Shown here piece after piece: positions 26,910-36,506 of a stretch of 64,000 nucleotides of DNA. Numbering within the stretch: position 1 is the stretch's first letter; each line of letters starts with the position of its first letter. Source of the stretch: CAVTJL01 sp963735065 (GTDB lineage Bacteria > Pseudomonadota > Alphaproteobacteria > Geminicoccales > Geminicoccaceae); NCBI GenBank assembly GCA_963735065.1, contig CAVTJL010000008.1, positions 1-64,000 of the forward strand, written 5' to 3'. The notes below the pieces were generated by a model. It did no database searches. It worked only from the letters and a program-made list of their open reading frames with translations, and was not told the DNA's origin. The translations under genes were made by a program, and so were the position numbers.

Positions 26910-27525
26910 ATGCCTTGTCCCTACCCGACCCGTTCCCCCGACTCCGCACCCGCCGCTCGTCGCGCGCGGGTGGCGCGGCGGCTTGCGGCCGGGGCGTCGG
27001 TGGCCGAGGTCGCGGCGTTGGAGGACATCGCCAACTCCGTGGTGTTGTCGCTGCTCGAGGAGCCTGGGTTCCAGCGCCTCGTCGAGGACTATCGCGCGGA
27101 GCGCGAGCTGCCCGAGGACGAGCGCGAGCGGCTGCTGATCCAGAGCGCCTGGGCCGGGCTGTTGTCGCTCGCCGACATGGGCGACACCAAGGCTCTTTTG
27201 TTCGTTGCCTATGAAGGCAATCGCGGCCGGCATCCGGAGAACCGCCTCCGCCGGCTCGCTTCTTTTTGTCACTTGGCCGAGGCGGCTCGGGAGTCGTCGT
27301 CCGATTGCGACGGCGACGAGGCGGGCGGGGCTGTGGTCGCCGGTGCGGCCGAGGCTTCGGGCTGCGGCGCCGGCCGTTTCTCATGCCGACCTCGACGCAT
27401 CCATCCCGGAGGAGCCGAGCCTGGCGGCGTCGCTCCTCCATCCCAACGACAAGCGCCCGGCCCTGCTGGGAGAGAGCAGGATCGGGGCGAGCGAGACGAG
27501 GAGACGAACAGTCAAAAAACCCTAG
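26910..27525 (+). pseudogene. Unknown HTH-like protein, probably frameshifted
   Basis: ATG 26910. ARVARRLAAGASVAEVAALE resembles a short helix-turn-helix of the terminase-small-subunit or sigma-region type, followed by helical LVEDYRAERELPEDERERLL and an Ala/Leu helix (QSAWAGLLSLADMGDTKALL). Past about 27300 the frame degrades; a second frame gives the better-coded end VSHADLDASIPEEPSLAASL and stops at 27525. A single shift between about 27290 and 27390 is likely. It resembles the gene at 28143 in plan (N-terminal HTH-like segment then acidic helices), and both follow GACAAAAGAAA. No family recognised. Confidence 0.45.
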
Positions 27526-28142
27526 GCCCCCAGCGAAGAGCAGCAAAGCCAAGGCGAGCCGGCCCACCCACACCGGTCGTCCCCCGGCCCCCGCATGTCA
27601 TCGCCCAGCCCGCGCATGTCATCGCCCGGCCCCGCATGCACCGCCCGTCATCCCCCGGCTCGACCGGGGGATCAGGTGGCAGGGGTGACGCTCGGGCAGC
27701 GTGGAAGCTCCCCATCACCTGACCCCCCGGTCGCGCCGGGGGGTGACAGGAGAGGTGTGGCCGCCGCGCTCTTCTTTCGCCGGCATGTTCAGAGGCGAGC
27801 CCGCCGCCGCCCACTACCGGTCATCCCCCGGCTTGACCGGGGGACCAACTGGCAGCGGCGACGCTCGGGCAGGGTGGAAGCTCCCCAGCCAGTTGACCCC
27901 CCGGTCGCGCCGGGGGGCGACAGGAGAGGTGTGGCCGCCGCGCTCTTCTTTCGCCGGCATGACAAGCGAGCCTGCCCCACTCTATCCGGTCGTCCCCCGA
28001 CTTGATCGGGGGACCAACTGGCAGGGGTGACGCCCGGGCAGCGTGGCAGCGCCCCACCCATTTCCCCCCCGCCCTGCCGGGAGGCGACGATGGGCGCGCA
28101 CCCACCGCACCCCCTCCCAGAGTGACAAAAGAAAGGAAATCC
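27526..28142. other. Intergenic region carrying the REP-like cluster
   Basis: 617 bp without a gene. It begins with short direct repeats of CGCATGTCATCGCCC (about 27593-27640) and then contains three REP-like units described separately. The last 20 bp (GAGTGACAAAAGAAAGGAAA) lead into the next gene. Confidence 0.6.
27647..28080. repeat. Three REP-like compound palindromes
   Basis: Units begin at about 27647, 27819 and 27988, period about 170 bp. Each starts with GTCATCCCCCGGCTTGACCG-type sequence, a CCCCCGG/CCGGGGG palindrome, followed by a shared middle (GACGCTCGGGCAG, GTGGAAGCTCCCC) and a second palindrome CCCCCCGGTCGCGCCGGGGG, then a shared GACAGGAGAGGTGTGGCCGC tail. The third unit lacks the second palindrome. 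The left and right arms flanking the middle are complementary (GATCAGGTGG with CCTGA in unit 1; GACCAACTGG with CCAGTTGA in unit 2). This resembles alphaproteobacterial REP/BIME elements; no transposase is present. Confidence 0.85.
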
Positions 28143-29057
28143 ATGCACGCCAGCCCCACCTCCACGCCCACCCCCGCCTACGATCCGGGTGCTCTCGCCT
28201 GGTGCCGGGCGGCGCGGCTGCGCGCCGGGAACGTTCCCCCCTATGTCATCGCCGCCGCGATGGGGATCGAGCCGGCCGAGGTGCGAAGAAAGCTCGAGGG
28301 CGACGAGGAGCTGGTGGAGCTCGTCGCCTTCTACGAGGAGGAGTGGCGGCAGAGCCTGGGCGAGCGGATGGGCCGCGTCTGCTCGCTGCTGGTGGGCGAG
28401 GTGATGCTGGCGCTCGAGACCGGCTCTGCCCTGAGGCTGGGCTGGATGGTGCGCGAGGTGCGGCTGGGCCACCCGCCGGCGGCCAACGGGAACGAGCGGC
28501 CCGCCGTCGCGTCGGGCGGCCCGGAGCGCGACGGCACCGCCATGCTTCAGTTCCTCGCCTCGCTTTGCGACATCGACTACGAGGAATATTGCGCGCTGCC
28601 GGGGGCGCCCTATCCGCGGCGCGAGCCGCCGCTCGGCCGCAAGCGCATCCTCTACGAGCGCGCCCGGGCCGCCATGCGCGGCGAGGCCGTGCCGGCCGCC
28701 ACGCCGGAAGAGCTGGGTGCCCCGCCGCCCCGCCAGCCGATCTCGTCACCCTCCGAGGAGCAGAAGCCCGAGCGGCCGGTGGACCGGGTGACCCGGGCGC
28801 GGGAGGAGCGTCAGGCCGCGATCAAGGGCCTGCAGGCGCGCATCCAGGCGGTCTGCGCCAAGGAGGCGCCCGAGACGGCGGACGAGCTCGACCTCGCCGA
28901 GGCGGTCTGCTCGCTGCGCTGGCCGCACTGGCCGCCCTATGAGGGCGGGCTCGATCTCGAGCTGGTGGAATTGGCGCTGGCCACGATGCGGCGCCTCGAC
29001 ACCGCCACCCTGCGCCGCCTCGGCGCCAAGCCCGTCATCGCCCCCGACAAGCGATAG
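28143..29057 (+). CDS. Unknown HTH-like, acidic helical protein
   Basis: 304-aa protein, start ATG 28143 behind AAAGGAAA. Residues about 17-45 (LAWCRAARLRAGNVPPYVIA, AAMGIEPAEVRRKLEGDE) look like a short helix-turn-helix; the middle is a long amphipathic helix region (FYEEEWRQSLGERMGRVCSL); residues about 195-245 are Pro/Glu-rich and probably disordered; the end is helical. Similar in plan to the gene at 26910 across the REP cluster. It matches no family I can name; a terminase-small-subunit-like or regulatory DNA-binding role is possible. Confidence 0.6.
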   Translation: MHASPTSTPTPAYDPGALAWCRAARLRAGNVPPYVIAAAMGIEPAEVRRKLEGDEELVELVAFYEEEWRQSLGERMGRVCSLLVGEVMLALETGSALRLGWMVREVRLGHPPAANGNERPAVASGGPERDGTAMLQFLASLCDIDYEEYCALPGAPYPRREPPLGRKRILYERARAAMRGEAVPAATPEELGAPPPRQPISSPSEEQKPERPVDRVTRAREERQAAIKGLQARIQAVCAKEAPETADELDLAEAVCSLRWPHWPPYEGGLDLELVELALATMRRLDTATLRRLGAKPVIAPDKR

Positions 29058-29194
29058 CCCGCCCGGGACGGTCGCCAGATTTCGAGGCTTGGAAGGTTCC
29101 AGGCCGTTGTGACGGTGCATGGTAACGTATAGCATCCTTCGCAAGCGATAAGCCGGCGACGCCCCGGGCGGCTGCCGGCAGCGAGCGGGGGAAC

Positions 29195-30316
29195 GTGACG
29201 ATGCGGATCTCGAACGTCGAGGCGCTCTATCTGCGTCTGCCCGAGATCAAGGCGCGCACCGACAGCTCGCAGGACGCGCTTCTCATCCGCATCACGACGG
29301 ATGCCGGCATCACCGGCTGGGGCGAGGTCGACGGCTGCCCCTGGGTCACCAAGGCCATCGTCGAGGCGCCCATGTCCCACACGCTGGTGACGGGGCTGAA
29401 GGAGATCCTCGTCGGCGAGGACCCGATGGACGTCCAGCGCCTGTGGCGCAGGATGTACGAGCGCACCCTCTACTATGGCCGCGAGGGGGCGGTGATCCAG
29501 GCGATGGCGGGCATCGACCTGGCGCTCTGGGACATCAAGGGCAAGGCCTTGAAGATGCCGGTGTGGCAGGTGGCGGGCGGGCGCTACCGCGACAGGCTCA
29601 GGGTCTACGCCTCGAACATGTTCCAGTTCACGCCCGAGGCCACCGCGGACCGGGTCAAGAAGGCGAGGGACGAGGGCTACACCGCTGCCAAGTTCGGCTG
29701 GGAGCCCTTCGGCAAGGACGCCGCCACCGACTGCCGCTACCTCGACGCCATGCGCAAGGCCGCGGGCGACGATTTCGATCTGATGCTCGATGTGGGGCTG
29801 GTGTGGGACGCCACGACCACCATCCAGCGCGCCCGCCTGTTCGAGCCCTACGGCCTCTTCTGGATCGAGGAGCCGCTGCCGCCCGACGACCTCACCGGCT
29901 ACGCCAAGGTCAGCCGGGCCATCACCCAGAGGCTGGCCGCGGGCGAGGAGGAGTGCACGGTCCGGGGCTTCGCCAGGCTGATCGACGAGGGCGGCATCGG
30001 CCTCGCCCAGATCGACCTCACGCGCTGCGGCCTGACCCAGGCGCTCGAGATCGCGGCCCATGCGGCGAGGCGCGGCATCCCGGTCGCCAACCACAACTTC
30101 ACGACCGACATCAACACGGCGGCCTCGCTCCACTTCCTGGCGGCGGTCCCCAACGCGCTGGTGCTCGAATACTGCGTCGAGCCCAGCGAGATCAGCCGGG
30201 CCCTGGCCCGCAACCCCTTCAAGCTCGAGGACGGCCATTTCCGGGTGCCCGAGGAGCCGGGCCTCGGCGTCGAGCCCGACCTGGACGTCATCGAGCGCTA
30301 TCTCGTGCGCGGCTGA
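29195..30316 (+). CDS. Mandelate racemase/muconate lactonizing (enolase superfamily) enzyme
   Basis: 373-aa enolase-superfamily enzyme, which abstracts a proton alpha to a carboxylate using Mg2+. Starts at GTG 29195 or ATG 29201. The capping domain reads ALLIRITTDAGITGWGEVDG; the barrel has the Lys strand (YTAAKFGWEPFG), metal ligands D in LMLDVGLVWD, E in FWIEEPLPPDD and E in LAAGEEECT, and His in VANHNFTTDIN. This pattern fits a sugar-acid dehydratase-type or racemase member; the exact substrate is unknown. It precedes an amino-acid-type ABC importer and a FAH-type hydrolase. Confidence 0.85.
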   Translation: MTMRISNVEALYLRLPEIKARTDSSQDALLIRITTDAGITGWGEVDGCPWVTKAIVEAPMSHTLVTGLKEILVGEDPMDVQRLWRRMYERTLYYGREGAVIQAMAGIDLALWDIKGKALKMPVWQVAGGRYRDRLRVYASNMFQFTPEATADRVKKARDEGYTAAKFGWEPFGKDAATDCRYLDAMRKAAGDDFDLMLDVGLVWDATTTIQRARLFEPYGLFWIEEPLPPDDLTGYAKVSRAITQRLAAGEEECTVRGFARLIDEGGIGLAQIDLTRCGLTQALEIAAHAARRGIPVANHNFTTDINTAASLHFLAAVPNALVLEYCVEPSEISRALARNPFKLEDGHFRVPEEPGLGVEPDLDVIERYLVRG

Positions 30317-30369
30317 CCGCGGGCCGCAACCCGCCGCGGGACCCAAGAGGAAAAGACGGAGGGAACGTC

Positions 30370-31242
30370 ATGCGCTCGCTGGCTCTCGGTATGGTCTGCC
30401 TCGCCGCCCTGGCGGTCGCCCGCCCGGCCGCCGCCGCGGACCCGAAGTTCTTCATGGAGACCGAGCCGCACTTCGAGAAGTGCGACGACGGCTCGCTCGA
30501 CCGCGTGCGCAAGGAGGGCATCGTGCTGGGCGAATCGGCCATCGCCCCGCACTCGATCCTCGACGCCGAGACCAAGAAGGCGAGCGGCATCGACGTCGAG
30601 ATCAACGACGCGGTGCTGGACTGGCTGGGCGTCACCAAGCGGCGCATCGAGTGGATGCCCTGGGGCTCGCAGATCCCGGCCCTGCTGAGCAAGCGCACCG
30701 ACGTCATCGCCCAGAACATCCACGTCAACCCCGAGCGGGTGAAGGTCATCAGCTTCACCGGCCCCGCCTGGTGGTACGGGCCGATCGTGCTGGTCCAGAA
30801 GGGCAACCCGGACAAGATCGCCTCCTACGACGACCTCAAGGGCAAGACCGTGGGCGCCATCGGCGGCTCGGCGGCCGAGGCCTACCTCGTGCGCATCGGC
30901 GTCAAGGTCCAGCCCTTCAAGTCCGAGGTCGAGGAGCTGCAGAGCCTGGATCAAGGCCGGGTCAAGTACGTGGTCGAGGACGACGTGATCTTCACGGTCT
31001 TCCAGAAGGAGAACCCCAACAGCAACATCGAGGCGCTCACCAGCATCGCCACGCCCGAGGACATCATCTACGGCGGCGGCTACGGCTATGCCCGCTACGG
31101 CATCCGCAAGGAGGACTGCCAGCTGCGCGTCGCCTACAGCCGGGCCCTGGCCGAGCTGCGCGGCAACGGCTTCGTCAGCGCGGTCCTCAAGAAATACGGC
31201 CTCAGCGACCGCAACCTCTTCTGGTTCAAGCTCAACCCCTGA
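30370..31242 (+). CDS. Amino-acid-type ABC importer, binding protein
   Basis: 290-aa periplasmic binding protein (SBP_bac_3 family). Start ATG 30370, signal peptide ending AAAADPK. Mature FEKCDDGSLDRVRKEGIVLG, ASGIDVEINDAVLDWLG, LLSKRTDVIAQNIHVNPERV and GKTVGAIGGSAAEAYLVRIG are typical of polar-amino-acid receptors. It shares the unusual N-terminal FEKCDD pattern with the receptor at 58889 (FECDDSL), suggesting paralogues. Operon: enolase enzyme, this gene, permease, ATPase. Confidence 0.88.
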   Translation: MRSLALGMVCLAALAVARPAAAADPKFFMETEPHFEKCDDGSLDRVRKEGIVLGESAIAPHSILDAETKKASGIDVEINDAVLDWLGVTKRRIEWMPWGSQIPALLSKRTDVIAQNIHVNPERVKVISFTGPAWWYGPIVLVQKGNPDKIASYDDLKGKTVGAIGGSAAEAYLVRIGVKVQPFKSEVEELQSLDQGRVKYVVEDDVIFTVFQKENPNSNIEALTSIATPEDIIYGGGYGYARYGIRKEDCQLRVAYSRALAELRGNGFVSAVLKKYGLSDRNLFWFKLNP

Positions 31243-31251
31243 GGTGAGCCG

Positions 31252-31279
31252 CCGGGGCCGCCCGCCGGCCGCCCCGGCC
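31252..31279 (+). terminator. GC-rich stem-loop after the binding-protein gene
   Basis: GCCGGGGC (31252-31259) pairs with GCCCCGGC (31272-31279) in the gap between the binding-protein stop and the permease start, without a U-tract. More likely an mRNA-stabilising or attenuating structure than a full terminator. Confidence 0.5.
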
Positions 31280-31304
31280 TGCCTCCTGCATCCGGACCTG
31301 CGGC

Positions 31305-31988
31305 ATGGAGCTCTTCAACCCGGCGGTCGCGGTGGACAGCCTCGGCCCGCTCGTCGGCGGCATGCTGATCACCGTCGAGCTCACCTTGGTCACCATCGTG
31401 CTGAGCCTCGGGCTCGGGCTGCTGGTGGCGCTGGCGCGCATGTACGGGCCCCGCTGGCTGGTCTGGATCGTGCTCGCCTATGTCGAGGTGATGCGCGACA
31501 CGCCCTTGCTGCTCCAGCTCATCTACATCTACTACGTGCTGCCCGAGATCGGCATCCGCCTCGACAGCTTCTCGGCCTCGGTGCTGGCGCTGACGCTCAA
31601 CTACTCGGCCTACATCTCCGAGGTCTACCGCTCGGGCATCCAGGGCATCGCCAAGGGCCAGAGCGATGCCGCGGCGGCGCTGGGCATGACCCGGCCGCTG
31701 GCGCTGCGCCGCATCGTCCTGCCCCAGGCCATCCGCCTCGTCATCCCGGCACTCGGCAACTTCCTGATCTCGCTCTTCAAGGACACGGCGCTGTGCTCCG
31801 TGGTGAGCGTTCAGGAGGTGCTCTTCACCGCCCAGCTGATGGCCGCCCGCAACTATCAGTACTTCACCCTCTACACGGTCGCAGGCGTGCTCTACTTCAT
31901 CGTCGGCTTCGTGGCGGCGAGGGTCGTGGGTCACCTCGAGCGCAGGAACCGCGCCGGCTATCGGCGCCGGCGCCCGGCCCGCGCATGA
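31305..31988 (+). CDS. Amino-acid-type ABC importer, permease
   Basis: 227-aa membrane protein of the HisM/GlnP family. Start ATG 31305. First helix VGGMLITVELTLVTIVLSLG, then the conserved loop EVMRDTPLLLQLIYIYYVLP, and the EAA coupling motif region DAAAALGMTRPLALRRIVLP. Only one permease gene is present, so it probably works as a homodimer. The stop overlaps the ATPase start (ATGA). Confidence 0.92.
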   Translation: MELFNPAVAVDSLGPLVGGMLITVELTLVTIVLSLGLGLLVALARMYGPRWLVWIVLAYVEVMRDTPLLLQLIYIYYVLPEIGIRLDSFSASVLALTLNYSAYISEVYRSGIQGIAKGQSDAAAALGMTRPLALRRIVLPQAIRLVIPALGNFLISLFKDTALCSVVSVQEVLFTAQLMAARNYQYFTLYTVAGVLYFIVGFVAARVVGHLERRNRAGYRRRRPARA

Positions 31989-32764
31989 AGGACCATGCGC
32001 GACCGATGATCGAGGTCCGGGACCTTCACAAGTCCTACGGCCATCTCGAGGTCATCAAAGGGGTGAGCCTCACCGTCGGCACCGGCGAGGTGGTCTGCAT
32101 CATCGGTCCCTCCGGGTCGGGCAAGTCGACCTTCCTGCGCTGCATCAACTGGCTCGAGGTGCCCGAGCGGGGCCACATCCGGATCGACGGCCAGCCGGCC
32201 TTCCGGCTCGACGGGCCGGGCGGCCCGAGGCTGCAGCGACCACGCGAGGTCGCGGCCGTCCGCGCGCGCGTCGGCATGGTCTTCCAGTCGTTCAATCTCT
32301 TCCCGCACCTGACCGCGCTGGGCAATGTCATGGAGGCGCCGGTCCACGTCCTGCGCCTGCCGCGCTCCGAGGCACGTGACCGGGCTCTGGCGCTGCTGGC
32401 CCAGGTCGGCCTTGCCGACCGTGCCGACCACTATCCGGAGGAGCTCTCGGGCGGCCAGCAGCAGCGGGTCGCCATCGCCCGGGCGCTGGCCATGGGCCCC
32501 AAGGCCATGCTGTTCGACGAGGTCACGAGCGCCCTCGACCCCGAGCTCGTGGGCGAGGTGCTGGGCGTGATGCGCGATCTGGCCGCCCGCGGCATGACCA
32601 TGGTCGTGGTGACGCACGAGATGGGCTTCGCGCGGCAGGTCTGCGACCGCGTCTTCTTCATGGACCAGGGTGTGGTCGCCGAGGAGGGGCCGCCCGAGAC
32701 CATCTTCTCGTCCCCGCGCGAGCCGCGCACGAGGCTCTTCCTCAAGGAGATCCTCGAGCGGTGA
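31985..32764 (+). CDS. Amino-acid-type ABC importer, ATPase
   Basis: 259-aa ATPase of the GlnQ/HisP family. Start ATG 31985, overlapping the permease stop by 4 bp. Walker A GPSGSGKST, Q-loop VFQSFNLFPHLTALGNV, signature LSGGQQQRVAIARAL, Walker B MLFDEVTSALDPELV, switch His in VVVTHEMGFAR. Last gene of the importer; on the opposite strand the next gene ends 33 bp away. Confidence 0.93.
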   Translation: MKDHARPMIEVRDLHKSYGHLEVIKGVSLTVGTGEVVCIIGPSGSGKSTFLRCINWLEVPERGHIRIDGQPAFRLDGPGGPRLQRPREVAAVRARVGMVFQSFNLFPHLTALGNVMEAPVHVLRLPRSEARDRALALLAQVGLADRADHYPEELSGGQQQRVAIARALAMGPKAMLFDEVTSALDPELVGEVLGVMRDLAARGMTMVVVTHEMGFARQVCDRVFFMDQGVVAEEGPPETIFSSPREPRTRLFLKEILER

Positions 32765-32797
32765 GGGCGTGGCGAGGGCGGCGCCCGAGAGGCGGGG

Positions 32798-33115
32798 CTA
32801 CGATGCGGCGGTCGGTTTCCCGTCGAGCAGCGCCTGGGCGATCGTGCGCCACTCGGCCTTGAGGTCGCCCTGCGCCGCCGGCTTCCCGGCGCGGCGGTAC
32901 CAGTAGCCGGCATTGCCGAGGTCGCCCTCGACCCGGTGCAGATAGGCGTGCACCCAGGCGCCGTCCCGATCGTCCTGGTCCTGGGCAATGGCGTGGGCCG
33001 CGTCCCAATCGCCCTTGGCCTCCCGCCAGAGGGCCTGGACCAGGGGTGACAGGCCCGGCGGTGGCTCGTTCTGACTGAGCGAGCCCTCGAGCTCGGCTGC
33101 GGTTCGCGTGGTCAT
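32798..33115 (-). CDS. Small conserved unknown protein
   Basis: 105-aa cytoplasmic protein, start ATG 33115. Segment LVQALWREAKGDWDAAHAIA, then AWVHAYLHRVEGDLGNAGYW and YRRAGKP, is recognisable as a small conserved alphaproteobacterial protein of unknown function (two-helix TPR-like layout). Convergent with the importer operon and divergent from the FAH gene. Confidence 0.65.
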   Translation of the reverse strand: MTTRTAAELEGSLSQNEPPPGLSPLVQALWREAKGDWDAAHAIAQDQDDRDGAWVHAYLHRVEGDLGNAGYWYRRAGKPAAQGDLKAEWRTIAQALLDGKPTAAS

Positions 33116-33262
33116 GGCACGTGCTCCCAGGGCCGGAAAGGATCCGGCCCTGGCTAGCATGAGGCCCTGCGTCCACGGAAGGCCTGCCAGGGCCTGCGCC
33201 GGCTGGGCAACCGCCTCGCCGCCCGCTAAGAAGGCGGCCGGCAATTCAGGCGGGAGGCTCCG

Positions 33263-34447
33263 ATGCAGGACTATCTGACCACCGAGCGCACCTTGCCCGC
33301 CGACGGCACAAAGGGCACGCTCGTCGGCCGGGTCCAGCTGCCGGGCACCGGCCCGGCCGTGGTGGCGGTACGGGAAGGGGGCATCTTCGACCTCACCGCC
33401 AAGGCTCCCACGTTGAGCCTCCTGATGAGCGCCCCGGATCCGCTCGGCCTCGCCCGCGATCCCGCGGCCCCGCGCCTCGGCGACCTTGCGCCCATCCTCG
33501 CCAACTCGGCCTGGGACAAGCGTGACCCGAAGACGCCCTGGCTCCTGGCCCCGGCCGACCTGCAGGCGCTGAAGGCCGCGGGCGTCACCTTCGTGAAGAG
33601 CATGCTCGAGCGGGTGATCGAGGAGCAGGCTCGGGGCGACTTCACCAAGGCCCAGGGCATCCGGCAGCGGATCGAGGGGGCGATCGGCGGCTCGCTCAGG
33701 AGCATCCGCCCCGGCTCCGACGAGGCCATGAAGGTCAAGGAGCACCTCGTGGCCGAGGGGCTCTGGTCGCAATATCTCGAGGTCGGCATCGGCCCCGATG
33801 CCGAGGTCTTCACCAAGGCCCAGCCCATGTCGGCCGTGGGTCACGGCGCCTTGGCCGGCATCCACCCGAAATCGTCCTGGAACAATCCCGAGCCCGAGGT
33901 GGTGCTCGTCGTCTCGCGCGAGGGCCGGATCGTCGGTGCCACGCTCGGCAACGACGTCAACCTGCGCGACTTCGAGGGCCGCAGCGCGCTGCTCCTGAGC
34001 AAGGCCAAGGACAACAACGCCTCCTGCGCCCTAGGCCCGTTCGTGCGCCTCTTCGACGAGAGCTTCGGCATCGAGGACGTGCGCAAGGCGGAAGTGCGCC
34101 TCGACGTCCTGGGCGAGGACGGCTTCAAGCTCGAGGGCAGCAGCTCGATGGCCGAGATCAGCCGTGACCCGGAGGAGCTGGTGGCGCACACCATCGGCAA
34201 GACGCACCAGTACCCGGACGGCTTCCTGCTCTTCTGCGGCACGATGTTCGCGCCGACACAGGACCGCCTCGCCCCGGGCCAGGGCTTCACCCACAAGCCG
34301 GGCGACCTCGTCGTCATCGCCTCCGAGCGCCTGGGTGCCCTTGCCAACCGCATCGAGACGGCGGACCGGATCGCCCCTTGGGACTTCGGCATCGCCGATC
34401 TGATGCACAACCTGGGCGCGCGAAATCTCCTCGGCACGACCGCCTGA
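33263..34447 (+). CDS. Fumarylacetoacetate hydrolase-family protein
   Basis: 394-aa FAH-superfamily enzyme, divalent-metal dependent, acting on C-C bonds of 2-oxo acids or on acylpyruvates. Start ATG 33263 behind GGGAGG. The catalytic C-terminal domain (about residues 205-394) has EPEVVLVVSREGRIVGATLG, the metal loop NDVNLRDFEGRSALLLSKAK and LGPFVRL. The N-terminal half is longer than in minimal FAH proteins, as in the araD1/dehydratase-like subgroup. Its position after an enolase-superfamily gene and an importer suggests a sugar-acid or amino-acid degradation step; substrate unknown. Confidence 0.85.
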   Translation: MQDYLTTERTLPADGTKGTLVGRVQLPGTGPAVVAVREGGIFDLTAKAPTLSLLMSAPDPLGLARDPAAPRLGDLAPILANSAWDKRDPKTPWLLAPADLQALKAAGVTFVKSMLERVIEEQARGDFTKAQGIRQRIEGAIGGSLRSIRPGSDEAMKVKEHLVAEGLWSQYLEVGIGPDAEVFTKAQPMSAVGHGALAGIHPKSSWNNPEPEVVLVVSREGRIVGATLGNDVNLRDFEGRSALLLSKAKDNNASCALGPFVRLFDESFGIEDVRKAEVRLDVLGEDGFKLEGSSSMAEISRDPEELVAHTIGKTHQYPDGFLLFCGTMFAPTQDRLAPGQGFTHKPGDLVVIASERLGALANRIETADRIAPWDFGIADLMHNLGARNLLGTTA

Positions 34448-34483
34448 GACAGCGCGCCGGCGCCCTGCGGGGGCTCAAACGAT

Positions 34484-34508
34484 AAGGGGCCGGTCTTGCC
34501 GGCCCCTT
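34484..34508. terminator. Bidirectional terminator between FAH gene and DUF465 gene
   Basis: Perfect 10-bp stem AAGGGGCCGG (34484-34493) with CCGGCCCCTT (34499-34508), loop TCTTG, followed by TGTCT on the plus strand. It lies between the convergent ends of the FAH and DUF465 genes and can serve both. Confidence 0.8.
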
Positions 34509-34521
34509 TGTCTGTCCGATC

Positions 34522-34725
34522 TCAGGAGGGGGCTGCGCTCATCCCCTCCGTGGCCATGCCGGCCGGACGTATGTGCTCGATCTCTTCCTTGATCCTGAGC
34601 TTCTCTTTCTTGAGGCGGGATACCATGGTCTGATTCGGAAGCGGTCGGTGCAGCTCTTCGTCGATCTGCTGCTCGAGCCGCGTATGCTTGGCACGGAGAC
34701 TGTCCACATGCTCCTGCATCGACAT
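34522..34725 (-). CDS. DUF465/YdcH-family small protein
   Basis: 67-aa coiled-coil protein, start ATG 34725 (or 34719) behind GGGAGG. SLRAKHTRLEQQIDEELHRP then MVSRLKKEKLRIKEEIEHI matches the YdcH pattern of two antiparallel helices joined by a P-x-P turn. Function unknown. A second, separate family member is at 36507. Confidence 0.85.
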   Translation of the reverse strand: MSMQEHVDSLRAKHTRLEQQIDEELHRPLPNQTMVSRLKKEKLRIKEEIEHIRPAGMATEGMSAAPS

Positions 34726-34817
34726 CGATCAGAACCTCCCGGTTGCTCCTTGAGCACATTACAATCTAGTGACAGGTAGCCATCACTTCCAGGGGAAATC
34801 GGCGGGTCCCACACCCC

Positions 34818-35342
34818 TCATGTGCCGCTTCGGCCCAACGCCGCGGCGATCACGGCCGGAAGCTCGGCATGGTCGCCGACGGCGAGGCCGGTCAGCAACT
34901 GTAGGTTGATCGCGGCCAGCCGCTCGCCGGCCGCCCCGCCGCTTGTCGGCGCCTCCTGGGCCAGCCGCTCGAGCGCCAGCTGCTCCACCCGCTCCGCCTC
35001 GAGCTCGGCCGCGGCCACCGTCTGACGCAGCGCCTCCAGAGGCCGGGCAAGCAAGCTGTCGGCCGTTGCGACGCGGGCCTTGAGCGCTCGACGCGCCCCC
35101 CGGAGCGGTCGGACGATCGGATCCTGATGCTCGCTGGCGGCGGCGCGAAGCCGGGCCGCCAACGCGGCATCGAGCCGACGTCCCCGCCCTGCCAGCCAGC
35201 AGGCGAGGAGAAGGAGGTTGACGTCGGCGCCCTGCCGGTCCTGCAGCGCGAGGCAGGCATCGGCCACACCCGGCAGGCCATACACCTCGAGCGAGAAGTC
35301 CCAAAAGGCCGAGGAGGGCCAGGGATCGTTCCCGGGCAACAC
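34818..35342 (-). CDS. TIGR02444-family protein
   Basis: 174-aa protein of a conserved proteobacterial family of unknown function, recognisable by FWDFSLEVYGLPGVADACLA and LQDRQGADVNLLLLACWLA near the N-terminus; the rest is Ala/Arg-rich helix. GTG start 35342, only 5 bp after the pfkA stop, so co-transcribed and probably coupled. Confidence 0.75.
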   Translation of the reverse strand: MLPGNDPWPSSAFWDFSLEVYGLPGVADACLALQDRQGADVNLLLLACWLAGRGRRLDAALAARLRAAASEHQDPIVRPLRGARRALKARVATADSLLARPLEALRQTVAAAELEAERVEQLALERLAQEAPTSGGAAGERLAAINLQLLTGLAVGDHAELPAVIAAALGRSGT

Positions 35343-35347
35343 CCGCC

Positions 35348-36418
<1,071 letters not shown>

Positions 36419-36506
36419 GACGAGCCTCGCCTCCACCGTTTGCTGCGGTCGCGAGCAATCTGTGCTAGCGTCCCATCATAGCGGTCACACCAAAAGCTCG
36501 GCCAGC

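Noticed and set aside
27647..28080. Insertion sequence remnant
   Set aside because: No transposase frame or terminal inverted repeats with target duplication; structure fits REP/BIME-type palindromes better.
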